Source: G016756615 sp050958605 (GTDB taxonomy: Bacteria > Pseudomonadota > Alphaproteobacteria > Rhizobiales > Rhizobiaceae). From it: a stretch of DNA of 64,000 bases. The notes under the pieces were generated by a model. The model was given only the letters and a program-made list of their open reading frames with translations. It ran no database searches and was not told the DNA's origin. The DNA is taken from the NCBI RefSeq assembly GCF_050958605.1, contig NZ_JBJHDO010000016.1:1-64000 (forward strand), written 5' to 3'. Position 1 is the first letter of the stretch; every line of letters starts with the position of its first letter. Of this stretch, positions 23,661 through 31,918 are shown piece by piece. A program made the translations under genes and the position numbers.

Positions 23661-24953
23661 TCAGCTTCCAAAGATATTGCCGATGCGCTTGCGCACGCTG
23701 CTCAGCAGGCCGGACTTTTGTTCCTCGGCCGGGGGGGCGGCGACGGCATCCGTCGAAGCCGTGGCTTCCGGCTGCTGCGCCACGACGGAGGCCTGCGCGG
23801 CCGTCGCTTCTTTCCGCTCCTGGGCCGCGGCCAAGGCGGCGGCCTTCTCCTCTTCGGCGCGTTTCTTGGCTGCCAGCTTCTCTTCCTCGGCCTTCTTCTT
23901 CGCCTCGGCCTCGGCCTCGGCAGCGGCCATGCGACGGCCAGCCGGAGAATCGATGCGGCCCATGCGCGAGGTTGCAACCACCGTGCCGTCGTCCTCGAGG
24001 CTGGGCGGCTCTATGGAGATGCGCTCTCCGCGTGCCCTGCGATGTGTCCAGTCCTGGACGATCTTGGCTTCCTTGATGCCCTTGATCGAGGGCTTCGTCG
24101 CGGTTGCCTTGGCGTCGACGGCACTGGCGAAAGCGGCCTCGTAGGTTTTCTGGTAGGTTTGATAGGCCGAGACCAACGGCTCAGGCTGGGTCGATACTGG
24201 GCAGGCACCCGTCGGCGAGAAGGCAGCCGCTCCTTCGGGAATGCGGTTGAAGACGTAGCGCTTCTCGCAGACATCCACCTTGGGCGGCACCTTGGTGATC
24301 TCGAAGTGGTCGTATCCTTCCTTCAGGTTCTTCCAGAACTCGTAGTTGGGATCGTTGCGATAGCGCGCCATATTGGCCGCCGTCATGCGGAACGGAAACG
24401 CCTGGATCTGGAACTCGGTCTGGCCGCCGGCGAAGGAATCGCGCGCGAAGGCGTAGATCTGCTCGATCTGTTCGTCGGTCATCGAATAGCAGCCCGACGA
24501 GGAACATCCGCCATGAACCATCAGGTTCGTGCCGGTCCGCCCATGAGCACGATCATAGGTGTTGGGATAGCCGATGTTGAAGGACAGGTGATAGCTCGAA
24601 TTCGGGTTCATATGAGCCGGTCGGACCGTGTAGAAGCCTTCCGGAGCCTGGCGGTCGCCTTCTATGAATTTCGGCCCGAGCTTTCCCGAATATTTGCAGA
24701 TGTCATAGGAGGCGATGATGTCGTAGCGGCCGTTCGTCTTCTGCTTCCAGACCTCGAGCTTGCCCTCTTCCTTGAAGATGCGGGCGAGCACCGGAGAATT
24801 GCGTTTCATGCCCTTGGCGTTCATCTCGGCGATTACCTTGGGCGGCAGCGACTTGTTGGCCTTGGGAGCAAAATCGGTATAGGAACTTTCCGTGCAGCCG
24901 GCGGCGGCGAGCGCGGCCAGCAGCAATCCGGTGCGTGCGATACGGGCGATCAT
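23661..24953 (-). CDS. L,D-transpeptidase (YkuD domain) lipoprotein
   Basis: 430 residues from the ATG at 24953. A lipoprotein signal peptide ends in the lipobox LAAAGC. The YkuD-type domain (about 55-215) has the catalytic HGGCSSSGCYS signature and the NIGYPNTYDRAHGRTG strand, in the YafK-like subgroup. A long Ala/Glu/Lys-rich coiled tail (about 330-400) follows, ending in a short basic segment. It would form or cleave 3-3 peptidoglycan links or attach proteins to the wall from the periplasmic face. An upstream in-frame ATG (24983) would put charged residues before the signal and is less likely. Confidence 0.85.
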   Translation of the reverse strand: MIARIARTGLLLAALAAAGCTESSYTDFAPKANKSLPPKVIAEMNAKGMKRNSPVLARIFKEEGKLEVWKQKTNGRYDIIASYDICKYSGKLGPKFIEGDRQAPEGFYTVRPAHMNPNSSYHLSFNIGYPNTYDRAHGRTGTNLMVHGGCSSSGCYSMTDEQIEQIYAFARDSFAGGQTEFQIQAFPFRMTAANMARYRNDPNYEFWKNLKEGYDHFEITKVPPKVDVCEKRYVFNRIPEGAAAFSPTGACPVSTQPEPLVSAYQTYQKTYEAAFASAVDAKATATKPSIKGIKEAKIVQDWTHRRARGERISIEPPSLEDDGTVVATSRMGRIDSPAGRRMAAAEAEAEAKKKAEEEKLAAKKRAEEEKAAALAAAQERKEATAAQASVVAQQPEATASTDAVAAPPAEEQKSGLLSSVRKRIGNIFGS

Positions 24954-25127
24954 GACTTCTTCGTCTGTCTCTTTCGCCGGCACTTGAACGTCCCCGCCGG
25001 CGCATGGTCACTTCAGAACGCGCAACCTAGATCCGTTAACCCTAAGAAATCCATAACTGCAAGCCCCCCTCACAGCCTCTTGTCTACCGAAACGTGTCGA
25101 TAACTTTGTGGCGAAATAGGGGCTTCC

Positions 25128-25153
25128 CCGGACCGCGCCGACACGAGGTCCGG
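25128..25153 (-). terminator. Hairpin downstream of accA
   Basis: CCGGACC and GGTCCGG form a 7-bp stem with a 12-base loop 43 bases past the accA stop. There is no T-run, so its role as a terminator is uncertain. Confidence 0.3.
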
Positions 25154-25195
25154 CGACCTTCCGTCTCTTGGACCGTGACCAGGACGAGATCCGAT

Positions 25196-26146
25196 TTAGA
25201 GGCTGCGCCCGATCGCCAGATATTTCTCGCGCCGCTGCTCGCGGAAGTCGATATTGGTGCCGGCAAATTCGCGCATGGTCTTGTCGATCTGCTCGCCGGT
25301 CGACGCGATCACCTTGTCCGGCCCGCGATGCGCGCCGCCCAGCGGCTCCCGAATGATGCCGTCGATGATCTTGAGTTCGAGCAGATCCTGGGCGGTTATC
25401 TTCATCGAGGTCGCGGCATCCTTCGCCCGTGTCGAATCATGCCACAGGATTGAGGCCGCGCCTTCCGGCGAGATCACCGAGTAGATCGAATGCTCGAGCA
25501 TGTAGACTCGGTTTGCCGTGGCGATCGCGATTGCCCCGCCCGAGCCGCCCTCGCCGATCACCACCGAGAGCGACGGTACTTTGAGAGCGAGGCTCGCCGA
25601 GGTCGAGCGCGCGATCGCCTCCGCCTGGCCGCGCTCTTCGGCGCCGATGCCGGGATAAGCGCCGGCCGTGTCGACGAGCGTGATCAACGGCACGCCGTAA
25701 CGGTCGGCCAGTTCCATGATGCGCACGGCCTTGCGATAGCCCTCGGGCTTGGCCATGCCGAAATTATGCTTCAGCCGGCTCTTGGTGTCGGATCCCTTTT
25801 CCTGGCCGATGACGGCGACAGGTTCGCCGCGGAAGCGGGCAAAGCCGCCGACGATGGCGTGATCGTCGCCGAAGCTGCGGTCGCCGGCGAGCGGCGTGAA
25901 GTCGGTGAACAGCTTGCCGACATAGTCGAGGCAGTGCGGCCGGTCGGGATGACGGGCGATCTGCGCCCTCTGCCAGGGCGTGAGCTGCTTGTAAATGTCG
26001 CGCAGAGCGTCGCGAGAGCGCTTCTCCAGCCGTGCGACTTCTTCGGCGACGTCCACCGCCTCGCCCGCCTCGGAGAGCTTCTTCAGCTCCATGATCTTGC
26101 CGTCGAGGTCGGCAACGGGCTTTTCGAAATCGAGGTAATTATACAT
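25196..26146 (-). CDS. accA: Acetyl-CoA carboxylase, carboxyltransferase subunit alpha
   Basis: 316 residues, normal for AccA. The N-terminus YNYLDFEKPVADLDGKI is the classical start, so I use the ATG at 26146; upstream in-frame codons would add a basic leader. Family stretches GQEKGSDTKSRLKHNFGMAKPEGYRKA, DTAGAYPGIGAEERGQ and GEGGSGGA are all present. With AccD it transfers carboxyl from biotin to acetyl-CoA to give malonyl-CoA for fatty acid synthesis. It lies next to xerD on the same strand, with about 108 bases between. Confidence 0.96.
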   Translation of the reverse strand: MYNYLDFEKPVADLDGKIMELKKLSEAGEAVDVAEEVARLEKRSRDALRDIYKQLTPWQRAQIARHPDRPHCLDYVGKLFTDFTPLAGDRSFGDDHAIVGGFARFRGEPVAVIGQEKGSDTKSRLKHNFGMAKPEGYRKAVRIMELADRYGVPLITLVDTAGAYPGIGAEERGQAEAIARSTSASLALKVPSLSVVIGEGGSGGAIAIATANRVYMLEHSIYSVISPEGAASILWHDSTRAKDAATSMKITAQDLLELKIIDGIIREPLGGAHRGPDKVIASTGEQIDKTMREFAGTNIDFREQRREKYLAIGRSL

Positions 26147-26254
26147 TCGTGAGCGGACCGGAACGTATGGACTTTTGATGTGGAAACGGCGCCGAATGCG
26201 GCGAAACAAGCCCGCCGGCGCCCTGAATGCTGACCTCACATAACGATACGGCGC

Positions 26255-27178
26255 CTAATCGGCAAGCGGATGATGGTCCTGAACCAGCCGCACCAGCCTT
26301 TCCTCGAGAACATGCGTGTAGATCTGGGTCGTGGAAATGTCCGAGTGACCCAGCAATTGCTGGACGGCCCTCAAATCGGCGCCATTCTGCAGGAGATGGC
26401 TGGCGAAAGCGTGCCTGAGCACATGGGGAGAAATCTTGGCCGTCGCGATTCCCGTCCGGGCGGCGAGCCCCTTCAGTTCACGGGCGAAGACCTGGCGCGG
26501 CAGATGGCCGCTCTCCGAGGAAGCCGGGAAGAGCCAGGGGCTTTCGGCGAAGGCCGGCACGGAATTTCGGGCGGCGAGCCAGCTTCGCATGGCACGCCGG
26601 GCAGCGTCCGACAACGGCACCATGCGCTCCTTACCGCCCTTGCCCCGCACCACGAAAAAGCGTTCATCGCGCAGCGCCACGGCGACCGGCAGGCCGACCA
26701 GTTCGGAAACGCGCAGGCCCGTGGCGTAGAGCACCTCGACCAGAGCATGCAGCCGCTTGGCGGTCAGGCTCGCAATGCCTTCCGCCGCCTCCGCCTCTTC
26801 GGCCGCGCGGTCCAGCAGCCTGCCTGTGTCGGCCTCGCTCATGATCTTGGGCAAGGGCCTGCCCTTCTTCGGCGCGTCCAGCGTGCCTGTCGGGTCGTCC
26901 TGGCGCAGGCCTTCGGCATAGAGGAACTTGAAGAACTGCCTGAGCGCGGAGAGCTTGCGCGCCTGCGAAGTCGCCGCGAAGCCCCGCGTGGCCATGTCGT
27001 CGAGATAGGCGCGGATGTCCGATGAACCGGCACCCGCCAGTCCGCCCTGTCGCGCGGCCAGATAACCGGCGGCGTCTTCGAGGTCGCGACGGTAGGACGC
27101 AAGCGTGTTGTCGCTCGCGCCGCGTTCGACGCTCATCATCTCGAGGAAGGCCTCGATACGGGCGGCGCTCAGCGTCAC
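26255..27178 (-). CDS. xerD: Site-specific tyrosine recombinase XerD
   Basis: 307 residues from a GTG at 27178. The N-terminal SAM-like domain (7-90) has the family pattern GASDNTLASYRRDL. The catalytic domain has R156 (ATGLRVSEL), the lysine segment GKGGKERMVPL, HVLRHAFASHLL, LGHSDISTTQIYTHV with the nucleophilic tyrosine. With XerC it resolves chromosome dimers at dif. The GTG overlaps the stop of the 50-residue gene upstream (GTGA), so translation is coupled. No dif site was found in the window. Confidence 0.95.
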   Translation of the reverse strand: MTLSAARIEAFLEMMSVERGASDNTLASYRRDLEDAAGYLAARQGGLAGAGSSDIRAYLDDMATRGFAATSQARKLSALRQFFKFLYAEGLRQDDPTGTLDAPKKGRPLPKIMSEADTGRLLDRAAEEAEAAEGIASLTAKRLHALVEVLYATGLRVSELVGLPVAVALRDERFFVVRGKGGKERMVPLSDAARRAMRSWLAARNSVPAFAESPWLFPASSESGHLPRQVFARELKGLAARTGIATAKISPHVLRHAFASHLLQNGADLRAVQQLLGHSDISTTQIYTHVLEERLVRLVQDHHPLAD

Positions 27179-27327
27179 AAGGCCGGCCGATTGAGCTTTT
27201 CCGGGGGAATGCGGACCGTCATCTCGCCCTTGTTCGGCTGCACATAGGTGGCGAGCGCGAACATCGCCCCATAAACAAGGCCGGCGAAGATGCCGAGCGT
27301 TATGAGTAGCCGGAAAAGTGTCGGCAT
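27175..27327 (-). CDS. Small single-pass membrane protein coupled to xerD
   Basis: A 50-codon frame: MPTLFRLLITLGIFAGLVYGAMF (one hydrophobic helix, residues 4-25), then a polar tail with QPNKGEMTVRIPPEKLNR. A similar short protein is found ahead of xerD in many Hyphomicrobiales, where it is often left unannotated or given doubtful names. Its stop overlaps the xerD start by four bases. The function is unknown; inner-membrane location is inferred from the helix. Confidence 0.7.
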   Translation of the reverse strand: MPTLFRLLITLGIFAGLVYGAMFALATYVQPNKGEMTVRIPPEKLNRPAL

Positions 27328-27466
27328 CGATCGATTCGCTGGGTTCCCTAGCAGTCCGCTCCCTTATCGGCTGTGGCGTCGGCCATTTCAAGGCAGCGGG
27401 AAAGGAGCGGCGCTTGACGCAATCGGCCTTTTCATGTCGATACGCGAGCGAGGGACCGAGAAAACG

Positions 27467-28075
27467 ATGGCGACCGAGCAAGTTCTGGCAGACAAGAAAT
27501 CGAGCGAGGTGCTGCGGCATCTCGGCCGGCGTTCGGTCGTCTTCGTCGGTCTGATGGGGGCAGGCAAGACAGCGATCGGTCGGAAGGTCGCCGCTGCCCT
27601 CGGCCTTTCCTTCACCGACAGCGATCACGAGATCGAGGCCGTGTCGCGCATGACCGTGCCCGAACTGTTCGAGCGGTACGGGGAGGCGGAGTTCCGCGCT
27701 CTGGAGCAGCGCGTCATCGCTCGTATCCTCGAAAACGGACCGCAAGTGCTCTCGACCGGTGGCGGCGCCTACATGAACGAGCAGACCCGCCAAGCGATAG
27801 CCGATCGCGGTATTTCCGTCTGGCTGAAGGCCGATATCGACATATTGATGGAGCGCGTGGTCAAGAAGCAGAATCGGCCGCTTCTGAAGAATCCGGACCC
27901 GCGCGCCGTCATGTTGCGCCTCATGAACGAGCGCTACCCCCTCTACGCCAAGGCCGACGTGACGGTCGTCACCCGCGACGAGACGAAAGATGTCATCGCG
28001 GCGGAAGTGATCGCCGCCCTGGCGGAATCCCTCCGCCGGGACTGCGCCAGGATTCCGCGGAAGGACATGCAATGA
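27467..28075 (+). CDS. aroK: Shikimate kinase
   Basis: 202 residues from the ATG at 27467; an in-frame ATG at 27434 would add 11 residues and cannot be excluded. P-loop GLMGAGKT, DSDHEIE for shikimate and Mg binding, FRALEQRV, STGGGAYMNE, and the lid/adenine region RPLLKNPDPR. It phosphorylates shikimate in the chorismate pathway. The stop overlaps the aroB start (ATGA), and aroK-aroB-corC form one transcription unit diverging from xerD. Confidence 0.95.
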   Translation: MATEQVLADKKSSEVLRHLGRRSVVFVGLMGAGKTAIGRKVAAALGLSFTDSDHEIEAVSRMTVPELFERYGEAEFRALEQRVIARILENGPQVLSTGGGAYMNEQTRQAIADRGISVWLKADIDILMERVVKKQNRPLLKNPDPRAVMLRLMNERYPLYAKADVTVVTRDETKDVIAAEVIAALAESLRRDCARIPRKDMQ

Positions 28076-29181
28076 CCGAGACCGTGAGGGTAGGCCTCGG
28101 CGCGCGCGCCTACGACATATTGATCGGCGCGGGCCTCCTCGAGGCCGCCGGCGCCGAAATCGCGAAGCGGATGCCGGGCATTCGGACGGCGATCGTGACC
28201 GACGCCAATGTCGCGGCGGCGCATCTCGGACGGCTCGAAGCGAGCCTCGCGGAATCGGGCATAGGGTCCGTCGCGATCACGCTCGATCCCGGTGAGAAGA
28301 CCAAGAATTTCTCGGCGCTTCAGGACGTGGTCGACCGTGTCCTCGCCGCGCGGCTGGAGCGGGGCGACGCCGTGATCGCGCTGGGCGGCGGCGTCATCGG
28401 CGACCTCGCCGGCTTCGTCGCCGGCATCGTGCGGCGCGGCATGAATTTCGTGCAGGTCCCGACGTCGCTTCTGGCGCAGGTCGATTCCTCCGTCGGCGGC
28501 AAGACGGGCATCAACAGCCCGCACGGCAAGAACCTTGTCGGCGTCTTCCATCAGCCCCGCCTGGTGCTGGCCGATACAGGCGTGCTCGACACGCTGCCAC
28601 CGCGCGAGTTCCGGGCGGGCTACGCCGAGGTCGCCAAATACGGGCTGATTGACCGGCCCGACTTCTTCGCCTGGCTCGAAGCGAATTGGCGCGACGTCTT
28701 CGCCGGAGGCGCTGCTCGCACGAAAGCCATCGCCGTTTCCTGCCAGGCCAAGGCCGATGTGGTGGCCCGCGACGAATTCGAGACCGGCGACCGCGCGCTG
28801 CTCAATCTCGGCCACACTTTCGGCCATGCGCTGGAAGCCGCCACCGGCTACGACAGTGCCCGGCTGGTCCATGGCGAAGGTGTCGCCATCGGTATGGCGC
28901 TGGCGCACCGCTTCTCCGCCCGGCTGAACCTCGCGAGCCCGGACGACGCCCAACGCGTCGACACGCATCTCAAGGCGGTCGGCCTGCCGTGGCGTCTGAC
29001 CGACGTGCCAGGCCACCTGCCCGATGCCGAAACGCTGCTCGGTTATATCCAGCAGGACAAGAAAGTATCGCGCGGCGCTCTCACCTTCATCCTCACACGC
29101 GGCATCGGCCAGTCCTTCATAGCCAAGGACGTGCCCGCATCGGAGGTTCTCGCCTTCTTGAGGGAGAACCATCCGGGATGA
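28072..29181 (+). CDS. aroB: 3-Dehydroquinate synthase
   Basis: 369 residues, normal length. It has the NAD-binding GGGVIGDLAGFVAG, the metal-site glutamate/histidines in GYAEVAKYGLI, LNLGHTFGHALEA and LVHGEGVAIGM, and DSSVGGKTGINSPHGKN. It converts DAHP to 3-dehydroquinate, the second step of the chorismate pathway. It overlaps aroK by four bases and the CorC-like gene by four bases. Confidence 0.96.
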   Translation: MTETVRVGLGARAYDILIGAGLLEAAGAEIAKRMPGIRTAIVTDANVAAAHLGRLEASLAESGIGSVAITLDPGEKTKNFSALQDVVDRVLAARLERGDAVIALGGGVIGDLAGFVAGIVRRGMNFVQVPTSLLAQVDSSVGGKTGINSPHGKNLVGVFHQPRLVLADTGVLDTLPPREFRAGYAEVAKYGLIDRPDFFAWLEANWRDVFAGGAARTKAIAVSCQAKADVVARDEFETGDRALLNLGHTFGHALEAATGYDSARLVHGEGVAIGMALAHRFSARLNLASPDDAQRVDTHLKAVGLPWRLTDVPGHLPDAETLLGYIQQDKKVSRGALTFILTRGIGQSFIAKDVPASEVLAFLRENHPG

Positions 29182-30035
29182 CGAACGGAGGCTGGATCGC
29201 GCTGGCCGTCCTTTTTGTCGTCCTGGCACTCTCCGGGATTGTCTATCTGTCACGGGCCGGGCTCTTCCGCCCTGCCAAGGTGGAGGCATCCGGAAAGGAC
29301 CAACGCGCGGGCCAAGTCGCGTCCGCGCAGGAGTCACGCCGTTCCGGCTGGCGCGACGAGATCGCCGATCTCGAAGTATCCGACGTCATGGTTCATCGAA
29401 CCAACATGCGCTCGGTCAATCTCGACAATCCTCCGGAGACGATCGTGCGCGAGATCCTGCAGAGCTCGCATACCCGCATGCCGCTGTGGCGTGGCTCGCT
29501 CGACAACATCGTCGGTGTGGTCCATGCGAAGGATGTCTTGCGGGCGCTGCCCGACGTCGGGAACGACTTCGCAAGGGTCGACATCATGAAGGTCGCCTCG
29601 AAACCGTGGTTCGTGCCGGACACCACGCCGCTGCCCGAGCAGCTCAATGCTTTCCTTCGTCGTAAGGCGCACATCGCCATCGTCGTCGACGAATATGGCG
29701 AGGTGGAGGGTCTCGTGACCTTGGAAGACATCATCGAGGAGATCGTCGGCGAGATCGCCGACGAGCATGACGTCGACATGCAGGGCGTCAAGCAGGAGGC
29801 GGATGGGTCCGTGGTCGTCGATGGCTCCGTATCGATCCGCGACCTCAACCGCGCGCTCGACTGGTCGCTTCCCGACGACGAGGCGACCACGATCGCCGGA
29901 CTTGTGATCCACGAGACGCAGACGATCCCGGAGGAGAAGCAGGCCTTCACATTCCACGGCAAGCGCTTCGTCGTGATGAAACGGGAAAGGAACAGGATTA
30001 CGCGGCTCAGGATAAGGCCGGCTGAACAACCGTAA
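29178..30035 (+). CDS. CorC/HlyC-like CBS-pair protein lacking the DUF21 membrane domain
   Basis: 285 residues. From about residue 58 on it is a typical CorC-type C-terminal half: two CBS domains (LEVSDVMVHRTNMRS..., then FVPDTTPLPEQLNAFLRRKAHIAIVVDEYGEVEGLVTLEDIIEEIVGEI) and a CorC_HlyC FAD-fold domain to the end. The usual rhizobial protein in this place is about 435 residues, with a four-helix DUF21 domain in front. Here the first 22 residues still look like the family start (WIALAVLFVVLALSGIVYL). After that a short polar linker replaces all of DUF21. It would be a single-pass, cytoplasm-facing protein, and any Mg/Co transport role is doubtful. Confidence 0.8.
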   Translation: MTNGGWIALAVLFVVLALSGIVYLSRAGLFRPAKVEASGKDQRAGQVASAQESRRSGWRDEIADLEVSDVMVHRTNMRSVNLDNPPETIVREILQSSHTRMPLWRGSLDNIVGVVHAKDVLRALPDVGNDFARVDIMKVASKPWFVPDTTPLPEQLNAFLRRKAHIAIVVDEYGEVEGLVTLEDIIEEIVGEIADEHDVDMQGVKQEADGSVVVDGSVSIRDLNRALDWSLPDDEATTIAGLVIHETQTIPEEKQAFTFHGKRFVVMKRERNRITRLRIRPAEQP

Positions 30036-30044
30036 GGGCTGGAG

Positions 30045-30076
30045 TTCTGACCATGGTCATTGAAAAATGGTCAGAA
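30045..30076. promoter_or_regulatory. Inverted repeat upstream of the toxin-antitoxin pair
   Basis: TTCTGACCAT (30045-30054) and ATGGTCAGAA (30067-30076) are perfect 10-bp arms. TGACCATGGTCA at 30048-30059 is also a perfect palindrome by itself. It lies 56 bases before the antitoxin start, where autoregulating antitoxins bind, but also only 10 bases after the CorC-like stop, so it could equally be that operon's end hairpin. Confidence 0.45.
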
Positions 30077-30132
30077 TGGAATTATTTACGGATGCATCTC
30101 AGGGCGGCTGTGAATGACTGGAGCATCGTGCG

Positions 30133-30366
30133 ATGGCTGAACGGGTGTCGAAATCGCAGTTCAAGGCCAAGGCTTTGGAATTCTTCCGACAAGTGGAGGC
30201 CACTGGGGAATCGGTGGTGATAACCGATCATGGCCAGCCCAAGCTGGAAGTGCGCCGGTATTCAGCACCGAGGCGGGATCCATTGAAAGCGTTGCGCGGA
30301 ACGGTGCTTCGCTATCAAGCGCCCATGGACCCGGTCGGCGAAGACGATTGGGACGCGGCGAATTGA
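30133..30366 (+). CDS. Antitoxin of a Phd/YefM-like type II toxin-antitoxin pair
   Basis: 77 residues with the Phd/YefM fold start SKSQFKAKALEFFRQVEATGESVVITDHGQPKLEVRRY, a DNA-binding domain, followed by a short acidic C-terminus expected to wrap the toxin. Its stop overlaps the toxin's TTG start (TTGA). It should neutralise the PIN toxin and repress its own promoter together with it. Confidence 0.85.
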   Translation: MAERVSKSQFKAKALEFFRQVEATGESVVITDHGQPKLEVRRYSAPRRDPLKALRGTVLRYQAPMDPVGEDDWDAAN

Positions 30367-30761
30367 TCGTATTGGATACGCACGCGCTCATCTGGTGGGT
30401 CAGCGGCGAGACCTCCAAGCTGTCCAAGAAGGCTCATCAGTCAATAGATGACGAGCTGCGGGCCGGACAGATCATCGTCTCGTCTATCTCGGCCTGGGAG
30501 GTGGCCATGCTTGTCGCCAGAGACAGGTTGGCCCTTTCGGTGGACGTGCACCAATGGTTGGCGATGGTCGGCGAGATCGACAGAGTATCGTTTAAGCCGG
30601 TCGACAACACCATCGCGGCCAGGAGTTGCACGCTGCCTGGCGAATTTCACAAGGATCCGGCTGATCGAATGATTGTGGCGACCGCTCGCGAACTCGCGGC
30701 GCCTGTCGTAAGCGCCGACGCCAAGATCATCGCCTACCCTCATGTCGTGACGATCTGGTAG
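30363..30761 (+). CDS. PIN-domain toxin (VapC-like ribonuclease)
   Basis: 132 residues from a TTG that overlaps the antitoxin stop. The acidic active-site residues of PIN nucleases are in place: D in VLDTHALIWW, E in SAWEVAML, D in DPADRMIVATA, and a late D in VSADAKI. It would cleave RNA, with tRNA or rRNA being usual VapC targets; which RNA cannot be told. An upstream in-frame TTG (30348) would add five residues. The pair sits alone between two conserved housekeeping blocks. Confidence 0.87.
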   Translation: MIVLDTHALIWWVSGETSKLSKKAHQSIDDELRAGQIIVSSISAWEVAMLVARDRLALSVDVHQWLAMVGEIDRVSFKPVDNTIAARSCTLPGEFHKDPADRMIVATARELAAPVVSADAKIIAYPHVVTIW

Positions 30762-30774
30762 GTCCGCCTCTGCC

Positions 30775-31077
30775 CTACCAGCGCGTCTTTTCGCCGGGCG
30801 CGGCGGGCTCGACCGCCAGCGCGTGAAGGCCGGCGTCGAACTCCTCCGCAAGCTGTCCATTGACGGCGCGGTGGCGCTCGATCCGGCTCATGCCGGTAAA
30901 CACGGAAGAGACGATGCGGATGCGGAAATGCGTTTCACCGGATCCGTCGAACACAGCCTCGTGTCCGCCATCGACGTGATGATGCCCTGCATGGAGGTGG
31001 CTCTCGTTGATGACGTCCAGTCTTTCCGGCCGAAAAGCCTTCGTGAGCTTGGCTTCTATGGTCGACTGTATGGACAT
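30775..31077 (-). CDS. bolA: BolA family protein
   Basis: 100 residues with the BolA fold: KLTKAFRPERLDVINESHLHAGH, a His-rich loop, THFRIRIVSSVFTGMSRIERHRAVNGQL with the conserved RHR-type segment, and a C-terminal helix ending LHALAVEP. BolA proteins pair with monothiol glutaredoxins in Fe-S handling and can affect cell shape. The rhizobial order bolA facing a J-domain gene and cobS-cobT is kept here. Normal length. Confidence 0.9.
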   Translation of the reverse strand: MSIQSTIEAKLTKAFRPERLDVINESHLHAGHHHVDGGHEAVFDGSGETHFRIRIVSSVFTGMSRIERHRAVNGQLAEEFDAGLHALAVEPAAPGEKTRW

Positions 31078-31213
31078 GATCCCGTTCCTTCACCATATGT
31101 GCCGTGCCGCCCCGCAAATTCCATCGAGCCGACACCTTTTGCACGCGATTCAGCGGTTAGGGTGATCATCGGCGAAATGTCAATTCTTGTTTCGCGGCTG
31201 GAACTTCCCGTAA

Positions 31214-31837
31214 ATGGAAACGATGAAGCCCTATTCCAAATATTTCGAGCGAATCCGCGTCCGGCCCGACCCCGAAGCGGAGCTGAAATCGCGCGCTCCG
31301 CGTTGCCAATGGGACGGCTGCAACGAAGCCGGTACCCATCGCGCGCCGGTCGGCCGCATGAAGGAGGGCGAGTATTTCCGCTTCTGCTTCGACCACGTGC
31401 GCGAATACAACAAAGGTTTCAACTACTTCTCGGGCCTGGCCGATTCCGAGATCGCGCGGTACCAGAAGGAGGCCCTGACGGGCCACCGGCCCACCTGGAA
31501 GATGGGCGCCAGCGGCGGTGCACGCTCGGCCCCAGACTTCGCGCAGCAGCGCTCGGGCAGGGCCGGCTATTACAACCGCATCCGTGATCCCTATAATTTG
31601 TTCGGCGGCGCCGGCGCTCCCCCGCCGCGCGAGCGCAAGGCGAAGCCGCTTGAGGCCAAGGCGCTGGAAACGCTTGGCCTTGATACAAAGGCGACTGGCG
31701 CCGACATCAAGTCCCGCTATAAGGAACTCGTGAAACGCCACCATCCCGATACGAATGGCGGCGACAGGGGCTCGGAAGAACGCTTCCGCGACGTGCTCCA
31801 GGCCTACCGCGTACTCAAACAAGCGGGTTTGTGTTGA
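31214..31837 (+). CDS. J-domain protein with an N-terminal Cys/His cluster
   Basis: 207 residues. The N-terminal half has CQWDGCNEAGTH...FRFCFDHV, a four-ligand Cys/His pattern that may bind zinc. The last 60 residues are a J domain with KRHHPDTNGGDRGSEERF, including the HPD triad that stimulates Hsp70. It is therefore a C-terminal J-domain protein, unlike canonical DnaJ. The role is presumably as a specialised DnaK partner; clients are unknown. The start may be 9 bases downstream (MKPYSKYFERI). It lies just before cobS. Confidence 0.85.
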   Translation: METMKPYSKYFERIRVRPDPEAELKSRAPRCQWDGCNEAGTHRAPVGRMKEGEYFRFCFDHVREYNKGFNYFSGLADSEIARYQKEALTGHRPTWKMGASGGARSAPDFAQQRSGRAGYYNRIRDPYNLFGGAGAPPPRERKAKPLEAKALETLGLDTKATGADIKSRYKELVKRHHPDTNGGDRGSEERFRDVLQAYRVLKQAGLC

Positions 31838-31918
31838 GCGCCGGGTCTGATAAGACCGCCCCCGCGTTTGGGATAGATATTGCCGGCGAAGCCTAGGGGC
31901 TTCGGGCATGGAGATGTG

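Noticed and set aside
26255..28072. A fused 605-residue protein containing XerD
   Set aside because: The N-terminal half of that frame is antisense to aroK. The XerD domain starts cleanly at the GTG at 27178, coupled to the small upstream gene.
31838..31918. Cobalamin riboswitch ahead of cobS
   Set aside because: The 81-base spacer is too short for a B12 riboswitch and no B12-box-like sequence was seen.
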